From contig JAPSFM010000068.1 in the NCBI GenBank assembly GCA_035063885.1, positions 1 through 28,519 of the forward strand: a DNA stretch of 28,519 bases. Reading direction: 5' to 3'. The notes beneath the pieces are model-generated. The model had not been told where the DNA came from, made no database searches, and was given only the letters and a program-made list of their open reading frames with translations. Position 1 is the stretch's first letter. Every line of letters starts with the position of its first letter. This stretch comes from CAADGY01 sp900696665 (lineage in GTDB: Bacteria > Acidobacteriota > Terriglobia > Bryobacterales > Bryobacteraceae). This document shows positions 7,930-14,444 of the stretch, one piece after another. The translations under genes were made by a program, and so were the position numbers.

Positions 7930-8903
7930 GATTTGCCGTGGCGCACCACCCGATTCCGCAGTACACCGATCTTTTCGATCTCGAGTTCTATCACGTCGCC
8001 CGGTTGCACCCATCGGTCCAACTCCAGGCCGCAACCTGCCGCCACCGTGCCGGAACCCAGCACATCGCCGGGATAAATCGTATCGTCGCGCGATAGAAAT
8101 TCGATCATCTGTTCGAATCTCCAGAATATTGAACCGGAGTTTCCATTGGACCACACCTCTCCATTCACCCGCGCCGTCATGCGAAGCTCATACGGGTTTG
8201 AAAGCTCATCGGCTGTCACCAGCCATGGCCCCAGCGCCGTCGCCCAGTCCTTGCCCTTGGCGGGGCCGAGGCGCACCTTCATTTCCTTGCGCTGAATATC
8301 GCGCGCGCTGAAGTCGTTCATGACCGTGAATCCGGCGATGTGCTCGCGGGCGCGCTCCGCCGGGATGTTGCGGCCCTGCTTTCCGATGACGGCGGCAAGC
8401 TCCAGTTCGTAGTCGAACTTTTCCGTGAACGATGGCCATAACACGTCTTCACCGCTCCCGATGACGTTATGATGGCCGCTTTTGTAGTAGACCGGCATTT
8501 CATACCACTCCCGGGGCATTGGCTCGCCGCGCTTCTCGAAGCCCCTTTTCACGTGCCCTTCGAACGCGTAAAAATCGCGCAGCGAGCGAGGGTTGGGCAG
8601 TGGCGCCAGTACGCGGACTTCATCCGGCCCGTACAACAGAGTCTCGCCGTTCGGGCCGGGACCGTCTTCGAACGATGCAATCACTTCGAGCGCGTGCGAA
8701 AACGACCTGGACCAGATGTCGAGGAACTCAAGCATAGCCGCCGGCACCAGCGCATCCGCAAACCGGTGTGGAAGCGGTTCGCCGCGGCGTGCCAGCAGGG
8801 CGGCGCACCCGAAGTTAAGATCGAGGATTCCTCCATCGAGGACGGCACCGGCACGTTGCTGGCGTCCAACCGGAGTTTGAACTTCAAATGTGCAGAGTCT
8901 CAT
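7926..8903 (-). CDS. Fumarylacetoacetate hydrolase family protein
   Basis: A 325-residue protein with the full FAH active-site pattern. By position against animal FAH the counterparts are D110 and catalytic H117 in RDFYAFEGHVK, E166 and E168 in FDYELELAAVIG, and D197 in MNDFSARD. The N-terminal 100 residues form the short beta domain seen in full-length FAH rather than the minimal catabolic hydrolases. In tyrosine degradation FAH cleaves fumarylacetoacetate to fumarate and acetoacetate, and that role fits the 4-hydroxyphenylpyruvate dioxygenase gene 18 bases upstream. A related acylpyruvate hydrolase specificity is possible. The start at ATG 8903 agrees with the family; the ribosome binding site is weak, suggesting coupling to the preceding gene. 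Confidence 0.85.
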   Translation of the reverse strand: MRLCTFEVQTPVGRQQRAGAVLDGGILDLNFGCAALLARRGEPLPHRFADALVPAAMLEFLDIWSRSFSHALEVIASFEDGPGPNGETLLYGPDEVRVLAPLPNPRSLRDFYAFEGHVKRGFEKRGEPMPREWYEMPVYYKSGHHNVIGSGEDVLWPSFTEKFDYELELAAVIGKQGRNIPAERAREHIAGFTVMNDFSARDIQRKEMKVRLGPAKGKDWATALGPWLVTADELSNPYELRMTARVNGEVWSNGNSGSIFWRFEQMIEFLSRDDTIYPGDVLGSGTVAAGCGLELDRWVQPGDVIELEIEKIGVLRNRVVRHGKS

Positions 8904-8921
8904 CGAGTTTGAAAAAATCAG

Positions 8922-10052
8922 TCACAAGTTACCACGGCGGGCCTGCTCGCGCTCAATCGCTTCGAACAGTGCTTTGAAGTTACCCTTGCCGAAGCCGCGG
9001 CTGCCCTTTCGCTGAATCACTTCATAGAATAATGTTGGCCGGTCTTGAACGGGTTTGGTGAATATCTGCAGCATATAGCCCTCGTCGTCGCGGTCGGCGA
9101 GAATTCCGAGAGCGGCAAGCCTGTCGATGGGTTCATCGATGGCGCCTACACGGCTAACGAGGTCGTTGTAATACGCGGTCGGGATGTGAAGAAACTCGAC
9201 TCCCTGGCCGCGCATCTTCGTGACGGTATCGATAATATCGGCAGTGCCCATCGCGATGTGTTGAACGCCCGGTCCGCCGTAAAAGTTCAGGTACTCTTCA
9301 ATCTGCGAGCGCCGCCTGCCCTCGGCGGGTTCGTTGATCGGGAACTTGATGCGGCCATTGCCGTTCGCCATCACCTTGGACATCAGGGCGGAGTACTCGG
9401 TACTGATGTCCTTGTCGTCGAAGGTCTGGTAGAGCCGGAAACCGAGCACTTCTTCGTAGTAGCGCGCCCAGCGGTTCATTTCGCCCCAACCGACGTTGCC
9501 GACGATGTGATCGATGTAGCGAAGCCCCGCTGGCCGTGCGATGCGATCCGCGGATTGGACCGGCAAAAAGCCCGGCAGGAACGCTCCCTCATAATGCGCC
9601 CGTTCCACAAACGTATGCACCGTATCGCCATACGCGGCGATGGCCGCAAGGCGAACCTCACCGCTCGCATCGCGAAGCGTATATGGTTCGGTCACGCCGG
9701 CCGCACCCCGCGCCACCGTCTCGCGATACGCCGCGTCCGCATCCTCCACTTCCAGCGCGATGTTGTAAACACCGTCACCATGAAGCAGCGCGTGCCGGGC
9801 CGCCGGGTGGTCCGGACCCAGCGCAGTAGTCAACACAAAGCGGATCTTTCCGGACTCGAGCACATACGAGACTTTGTCGCGAATGCCCGTTTCAAGGCCA
9901 CAATACGCCGAAAGCGTCATCCCAAACGCGGTCCGGTAATAATGCGCGGCCTGTTTCGCATTGCCGGTAAACAATTCGAGATGATCGATGCCCTTGAGGG
10001 GCAGAAAATCAGTGCCTGGACTGATATTCCGGGTTTCCAGAGATTGCGCCAT
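8922..10052 (-). CDS. hppD: 4-hydroxyphenylpyruvate dioxygenase
   Basis: A 376-residue non-heme iron dioxygenase that converts 4-hydroxyphenylpyruvate to homogentisate. It has two vicinal-oxygen-chelate halves. The Fe(II) ligands are H182 (YIDHIVGNV), H265 (GVQHIAMGT) and E344 (LFYEVIQRKG). The segments IKFPINEPA and QIEEYLNFYGGPG are signatures of true HPPDs rather than hydroxymandelate synthases, as is the C-terminal GFGKGNFKALFEAIE lid helix. The start is ATG 10052, preceded by an AGGAGA ribosome binding site; upstream codons in the same frame lack family character. Its 5' end overlaps the aminotransferase gene by 44 bases, an unusually long overlap. Confidence 0.96.
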   Translation of the reverse strand: MAQSLETRNISPGTDFLPLKGIDHLELFTGNAKQAAHYYRTAFGMTLSAYCGLETGIRDKVSYVLESGKIRFVLTTALGPDHPAARHALLHGDGVYNIALEVEDADAAYRETVARGAAGVTEPYTLRDASGEVRLAAIAAYGDTVHTFVERAHYEGAFLPGFLPVQSADRIARPAGLRYIDHIVGNVGWGEMNRWARYYEEVLGFRLYQTFDDKDISTEYSALMSKVMANGNGRIKFPINEPAEGRRRSQIEEYLNFYGGPGVQHIAMGTADIIDTVTKMRGQGVEFLHIPTAYYNDLVSRVGAIDEPIDRLAALGILADRDDEGYMLQIFTKPVQDRPTLFYEVIQRKGSRGFGKGNFKALFEAIEREQARRGNL

Positions 10053-11130
10053 AACTTCTCCTGAGAGCCTGGACGCAGAGTTCGTTCTCCTCGTCCGTGC
10101 CGGTCGAAATGCGAATACATTGCGGGAGACCGAATGCACCAAGCTGCCGGACAATAATCCCCTGGCGCAGCAGGTCTACGCTCATTGCCCTGGCCTGCTC
10201 TGCGCTGGCGAACGCGATCATCAGGAAGTTCGCTTCCGATGGAACCACCTCCAAGCCTAGCTCTCCCAGATTTTTGGCCAGGTAACAGATCCCGCGGGCA
10301 TTCAACTCCAGAGACCGGTGAAGAAACTCGCGATCGGACAACGCGGCGATGCCTGCCGTCTGCGCGGGAGTGCTCGGCTCGAATGGGAGTTTCACTTTGA
10401 GAAGGTTGGCGATAAGCCGCTCATGTGCGAAGCCGTAGCCGATGCGGAGACCCGCCAGACCGTAAATCTTCGAGAAGGTACGAAGCGTGATGACGTTATC
10501 GTACCGGTAGTGCATCGAATCCGGATATCGCGGATTGTCTTTGGCGTACTCAAAGTACGCCTCATCCAGAATGATGAGGACGCGCTCAGGGATATGGCGG
10601 TAGAAACGATCGAATTCCTGCCGGGTGAAAATCGTGCCGGTCGGATTGTTCGGATTCGCCAGGTAGATGATCTTGGTCCTGTCGTTCACCGCAGCGGCGA
10701 GAGCATCCAGGTCATAGTGCCACTCGCGGTACGGTACCGTCCGGTACGTTACTCCGCGCGAGCGGGCCAGCACCTGGAATCCAATGAACGCGGATTCCGT
10801 AGTGAGCACCTCATCCTCGTCGCAAAGGAACGTCCGGATGATGTTGGACATGATGCCTTCCGAACCGCTCCCGGCGATTACGTTTTCCAACTTCAGATCG
10901 TAGCGGCTTGCCAACTCGCTCCGGAGGCTGAGTCCTCCATCGGGATAGAGATGGAGACGCGGCAGGCAGGTGGCGATGGCATCCGCCGCGAGCGGAGACG
11001 GACCCAGGGGGTTTTCGTTTGACGCCATCTTGACCACCCGCGAGAGATGGAACTGCTTTCGAACCTCTTCGATATTGCGGCCTGGTTCATACGGCCTTAG
11101 ATTTTCGATGTACGGCGGAACGAGCGGCAT
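10009..11130 (-). CDS. hisC: Class I/II aminotransferase, HisC type (probably aromatic amino acid aminotransferase here)
   Basis: A 373-residue fold-type I PLP enzyme of the histidinol-phosphate aminotransferase branch. Landmarks are SNENPLGPSP near the N-terminus, IIYLANPNNPTGT (154-166), the LDEAY aspartate D189, the PLP lysine K221 in RTFSKIYGLAGLRIGYG, and the C-terminal substrate arginine in CIRISTGT. HisC enzymes act in histidine synthesis, and many also use phenylalanine and tyrosine. Its position as first gene before hppD argues that it deaminates tyrosine to 4-hydroxyphenylpyruvate; no other his gene lies in the window. The symbol names the family, not a proven role. ATG 11130 gives the family's N-terminus (PPYIENLRPYEPG). 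Transcription diverges from the Yip1 gene across a 142-bp region that holds a palindrome. Confidence 0.85.
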   Translation of the reverse strand: MPLVPPYIENLRPYEPGRNIEEVRKQFHLSRVVKMASNENPLGPSPLAADAIATCLPRLHLYPDGGLSLRSELASRYDLKLENVIAGSGSEGIMSNIIRTFLCDEDEVLTTESAFIGFQVLARSRGVTYRTVPYREWHYDLDALAAAVNDRTKIIYLANPNNPTGTIFTRQEFDRFYRHIPERVLIILDEAYFEYAKDNPRYPDSMHYRYDNVITLRTFSKIYGLAGLRIGYGFAHERLIANLLKVKLPFEPSTPAQTAGIAALSDREFLHRSLELNARGICYLAKNLGELGLEVVPSEANFLMIAFASAEQARAMSVDLLRQGIIVRQLGAFGLPQCIRISTGTDEENELCVQALRRSYGAISGNPEYQSRH

Positions 11131-11151
11131 CAGCGATCCCAGTGCTTACTT

Positions 11152-11185
11152 CATCCTACAACCACCTGAAGGTGGTTGTAGGATG
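11152..11185. repeat. Perfect 16-bp palindrome with 2-base spacer
   Basis: CATCCTACAACCACCT (11152-11167) and AGGTGGTTGTAGGATG (11170-11185) are perfect inverted repeats separated by GA; as RNA this would be a 15-bp stem with a TGAA tetraloop. It lies between divergent genes, 21 bases upstream of the aminotransferase start, so a terminator for either gene is unlikely. An extragenic palindromic repeat or an operator are the two readings. Confidence 0.8.
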
Positions 11186-11272
11186 GTTCCGGTATTACAG
11201 AACGGATCCGCGGGACTATGATGAGGTAGTCCGGGACAGAAGATACTCAGTCGCGGCAGAAAGAAGACTGGC

Positions 11273-11992
11273 ATGAACACGGCAGCTTCGGACGCATCGG
11301 AAAGAAAGCCCGGCGTGGCGGATCGTATCATCGGAATGTTCAACATTTTCCTGGACCCGGCGGGCGCGGCCAAAAATATTCGTCTTTCCTGGTCATGGGT
11401 GGCCCCATTGGTGTTGAGCGGCATCGTCATCGGTGTTTGCGGATATCTGCTGATTCCGACGACCCTCCGGATCATGCAAATGAATCCGCCACCCAATATG
11501 ACGGCGGAACAGTTCGAGAAAGCGCGTCCCATAATTGAAACGGGTCAGAAGGTGAGCGCGCTCGCATCCCCGGTGATCATTGGTGTTTTCACGGCATTGT
11601 TTGCGGGCATTCTGACGGCGGTGTGCGCGGTTCTGGACATCCGCTCACAATTCCGGGACCATTTCTCCCTTTTAGCGCACACGGGGTTGATTGGCGCGTT
11701 GGGTTACCTGTGCGGATTTCTGGTCATCCGGCTTCGCGGAGATGCGGTCCAGTCTCTGCTGGAACTGAGACCGGGTTTCGGACTCGACCTGCTTCTGGGA
11801 GAACAGGCGAACAAATTCGTCTACGGGCTGCTCAACTTCTTTTCGCTCTTTCAATTGTGGAATATCGTGATGCTGGGGCTGACCTTCGCATTCCTGTCAA
11901 ATGTGTCGAAAGGCAGGGCGTTCGCGGCGACCGCGCCTGTTTGGCTGTTGGGGCTGGTGTTCGCCCTGATAGGCGTGATGTTTCAGCGCTGA
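11273..11992 (+). CDS. Yip1-domain integral membrane protein
   Basis: A 239-residue polytopic membrane protein. The short N-terminus contains IIGMFNIFLDPAGAAKNI, typical of bacterial YIP1 proteins, which usually begin with a helix ending in a P-x-x-x-x pattern. About five hydrophobic segments follow: SWVAPLVLSGIVIGVCGYLL (40-59), SPVIIGVFTALFAGILTAVC (98-117), a segment near TGLIGALGYLCGFLVI, one near FFSLFQLWNIVMLGLTFAF, and the C-terminal WLLGLVFALIGVMF. Its function in bacteria is unknown; eukaryotic relatives bind Rab GTPases. It precedes the hemQ-like gene by 22 bases and is likely in the same transcript. Confidence 0.72.
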   Translation: MNTAASDASERKPGVADRIIGMFNIFLDPAGAAKNIRLSWSWVAPLVLSGIVIGVCGYLLIPTTLRIMQMNPPPNMTAEQFEKARPIIETGQKVSALASPVIIGVFTALFAGILTAVCAVLDIRSQFRDHFSLLAHTGLIGALGYLCGFLVIRLRGDAVQSLLELRPGFGLDLLLGEQANKFVYGLLNFFSLFQLWNIVMLGLTFAFLSNVSKGRAFAATAPVWLLGLVFALIGVMFQR

Positions 11993-12014
11993 CCGTATAA
12001 TTCTTATTGAAGAT

Positions 12015-12884
12015 ATGAACACTGGGAAAATCGAGGAAGCGGTGGAAGCGGCATTGCCGGCCGTTCCGCTGACTGTTGAAGGCTCGAGTGTATTGCATCA
12101 GATGCTGCGGTTCCGGTGGACGCAATGGCGTGCGCTTGATTCCGGACGGCGCAGGGAAATTGCCGCCGAGGCGGCCAGCGCACTCGAACAGATGGAGCAG
12201 CCCGGGCGAAAACAGAGCGCCGTCTATTCGCTGCTGGGGCACAAGGGCGACCTGTTGCTGGTGCATTTTCGCGAAGATTTCGAAGAGCTCAACCAGGCGG
12301 AGCTGCGGCTGAAGAATCTCGCGCTCTGGGAGTTCCTCGAAGAGACCACATCGTACCTGTCTATTGTTGAACTGGGGCTGTACGAATCGTCGGCGAAAAC
12401 CTATTCCATGCTGGCGGAGCGCGGTCTCGAACCCGGCACCGTGGAATGGAAACAGGCGGTCGAGGAGGTTCTTGACAGGCAGCGCAAGGCGATGGCGCCG
12501 CGGCTGTGGCCGGAAATTCCGCCCGCACGCTATCTGTGCTTCTATCCGATGGACCGCAAGCGCGGCGAAGCGATCAACTGGTACCAGTTGCCTATGGCCG
12601 AGCGGCAGCGGCAGATGCACGAGCATGGCATGATCGGACGGCGCTATGCGGGCGAGGTGCGCCAGATCATCTCCGGCTCCATTGGGTTCGACGATTGGGA
12701 ATGGGGAGTCGACCTGTTTGCAGACGAACCGTTGGTGTTCAAGAAATTGATCTACGAAATGCGCTTTGACCAGGTGAGTGCCGTCTATGCGGCCTTCGGC
12801 TCGTTCTATGTCGGTGTGCGGGTGCCGGCTTCCGGGTTGGGCGAATTGCTGGACGGATCGTTGCCGGAGATGGCGGCGCGCTAA
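12015..12884 (+). CDS. chdC: Coproheme decarboxylase-like heme enzyme (HemQ/ChdC, chlorite dismutase family)
   Basis: A 289-residue chlorite-dismutase-family protein. The second ferredoxin-like half carries the coproheme decarboxylase landmarks: Y177 in YLCFYPMDRKRGE, at the place of the radical-forming tyrosine; K182 nearby; the proximal heme histidine H204 in MHEHGMIGRRYAG; and Q217 in VRQIISGSIG. True chlorite dismutases carry a distal arginine, and the NWYQLP segment here fits the HemQ group instead. Its role would be the last step of the coproporphyrin heme pathway, oxidative decarboxylation of coproheme to heme b. No other heme biosynthesis gene is in the window. The N-terminal 25 residues are poorly conserved, and the ribosome binding site before ATG 12015 is weak. 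A dead IS element starts 14 bases after the stop. Confidence 0.85.
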   Translation: MNTGKIEEAVEAALPAVPLTVEGSSVLHQMLRFRWTQWRALDSGRRREIAAEAASALEQMEQPGRKQSAVYSLLGHKGDLLLVHFREDFEELNQAELRLKNLALWEFLEETTSYLSIVELGLYESSAKTYSMLAERGLEPGTVEWKQAVEEVLDRQRKAMAPRLWPEIPPARYLCFYPMDRKRGEAINWYQLPMAERQRQMHEHGMIGRRYAGEVRQIISGSIGFDDWEWGVDLFADEPLVFKKLIYEMRFDQVSAVYAAFGSFYVGVRVPASGLGELLDGSLPEMAAR

Positions 12885-12898
12885 CCCGGGCTAACTTT

Positions 12899-12915
12899 AA
12901 TACTGTTCACTTAAC
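12899..12915 (+). repeat. Left terminal inverted repeat of the IS4-type element
   Basis: The 17-base sequence AATACTGTTCACTTAAC is the exact reverse complement of 14344-14360. It overlaps the transposase's intended stop codon. Confidence 0.93.
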
Positions 12916-14299
12916 GATCTTGATCTGCTTGGCGACGACCACGCGGCGCGTGCGCTGCCGCTTCCGGGGCCGCAGGTTGCAGTTGCTCATCTTGCGCTTC
13001 ACGCCGCGGAAGTTGACGCGATTCCTGCTGGAGACGACGCGCTCCTGCAGGATCTCATCGAGGATCGCGCTCTATAGGACTTTCCTCTGCCGAGGGGGGA
13101 ATAGCGGCGTAGCGAGCCATGCGCCGTTGGACCACGCGCACGGCATGCAAGAAGGAGAGCCGATCCGGGTCTTCATCGGCTTTCAGGGCCGCTTCGTGCA
13201 TCAAGCCGCGGATGGCGTAGTGGGCCATGAGCAAGCCCCAGAACTCCTGCTCCACCAACTCTGGCGTCTTGCTGCGCAGTACGATCTGGGCGCCGCGCAA
13301 ATGCGTCTTGAGTTCGTCCAGGGCGGTTTCTATCTCCCAGCGCTCGTGATAGAGCGCCGCCAGTTCTTTGGCGGGAGCCTGGGTATGGTCCAGGATGGTA
13401 GTGATCAGCCGATAGATTGGCTCAGCGTCTTTGACGTCCTGCAGGCGATATTCGATCACGCGGACCACAATCGCTTTGCGTTGGTTGCGGCGATCTGAGG
13501 CCGAGGCGTAAATGCGACTGAGATAAGAACCGTCCGGCAAGCGCTTGCCGACATCCAGGCGTGCGTTCTGGCGGGTCCGCCATAGTAAATCCGCTCCGGT
13601 CCGGGCCGCGGCCTGCCAGAGTTTGTAGCTGGGGAAGAAGCGGTCGGCCAGGCACAGCATTCCTTTGCGGAGGGCGGGCACGACGTCCTGAGCCAGCGTG
13701 ATCTCGTCGGTGGCATATTTACTCATGCGCGCAGCCCACAACACGTGGGTGCCATTTGCCAACAGCGCCACGAAAACGAATCTTGGGGAAGGCACTGGAG
13801 CCGCGACTGGCGCCGGGCCGCCCAAAGGCCTTGCCGTTTTCCACCGTGCCGGCGGTGTCCAGCGTGCTGCCGTCCAAACTGATCAATCGCCACTGCCGAT
13901 ACCATGCCCCCTTGGCCCGCCGCTCCGCGATCGGGACCACGATGGACTCATAGAGTTTCCTTAGCGGTTTGGGTCCCAAGCGGCTGCGGGCCTGCGAAAT
14001 GCCCGGCTTGCCGGCGACCTTCACCGCGGCCGGCGGATCCAGCAGCTATTGCACTCCCTCCAGCAAACAGCGCAGGACCTCGCGATAAGAGGAACGCATG
14101 TACAGCGCCAAGGCGATGATGTAATACACCATCACATGTGCTGGCAAATCATGCTCCCGGACGCTGGCGCGCCCGGTTTGTTTCAGGACCTCACGGACTT
14201 CGTCCACAGGAAAGAACTGGGCAATGACGCCGAGGCTGATGTAGTCGGTAATGCGGCAATGCGGCTCCCGGCGGGTAAAGACGCAACAGTACGAGCCAT
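12907..14299 (-). pseudogene. IS4-family DDE transposase, inactivated by four lesions
   Basis: The original protein can be pieced together across frames. The start is ATG 14299 (MARTVASLPAGSR) with GGAGG ten bases upstream. An N-terminal IS4 domain follows (ITDYISLGVIAQFFP to SSYREVLRCLLEGVQ), then the first catalytic Asp region (LISLDGSTLDTAGT) and the second (MLCLADRFFPSYKLW). The IS4 signature Y-x2-R-x3-E-x6-K is intact in LYHERWEIETALDELKTHL. The tail is basic (VNFRGVKRKMSN to KQIKIVK). The lesions are: an 8-bp tandem duplication (14250-14257 repeated at 14258-14265), a TAG at 14046-14048 where TGG is expected after GVQ, an extra T in the run complementary to 13773-13776, and an apparent 2-bp loss in the GCGC at 13067-13070 that cuts off the tail. 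No functional transposase can be made. Confidence 0.88.
14250..14265. repeat. 8-bp tandem duplication inside the transposase pseudogene
   Basis: AATGCGGC occurs twice in a row (14250-14257 and 14258-14265). Removing one copy joins MARTVASLPAGSR directly and in frame to ITDYISLGV, the expected IS4 N-terminus, so the duplication is the lesion rather than an original feature. Confidence 0.85.
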
Positions 14300-14343
14300 T
14301 CTGAAGGGACCTCCGCCCCAAAACAGATTAGCGCAGTAATGTT

Positions 14344-14360
14344 GTTAAGTGAACAGTATT
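14344..14360 (-). repeat. Right terminal inverted repeat of the IS4-type element
   Basis: GTTAAGTGAACAGTATT, an exact match to the complement of the left repeat. It lies 45 bases upstream of the transposase's inferred original ATG at 14299. Confidence 0.93.
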
Positions 14361-14444
14361 GGGGCTAGTCCCAAGGCTTATAGGCAGGCGCGTATCGCCG
14401 ACGTTGGATCAGATGAAGAACTGGAAATGCGCAGTCCGTGTGGC

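Larger units (their letters stand above)
12899..14360. mobile_element. Degenerate IS4-family insertion sequence
   Basis: A 1462-bp element bounded by perfect 17-bp terminal inverted repeats, AATACTGTTCACTTAAC (12899-12915) and its complement (14344-14360). It contains one minus-strand IS4-type transposase gene that is broken several times. The gene's intended stop TGA (12909-12907) falls inside the left repeat. Flanks show no clean target duplication; only the hexamer GGGCTA recurs (12888-12893 and 14362-14367), offset from the ends, so an old insertion with decayed flanks is likely. It sits between the convergent ends of the hemQ-like and DUF4175 genes and disrupts neither. Confidence 0.9.

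Noticed and set aside
9045..10064. 339-codon plus-strand frame
   Set aside because: Antisense shadow of the hppD gene, which has a full set of iron ligands on the other strand.
12888..14367. GGGCTA hexamers as a target site duplication of the IS element
   Set aside because: The copies are not directly adjacent to both repeat ends (five bases and one base away), so a true duplication is not shown.
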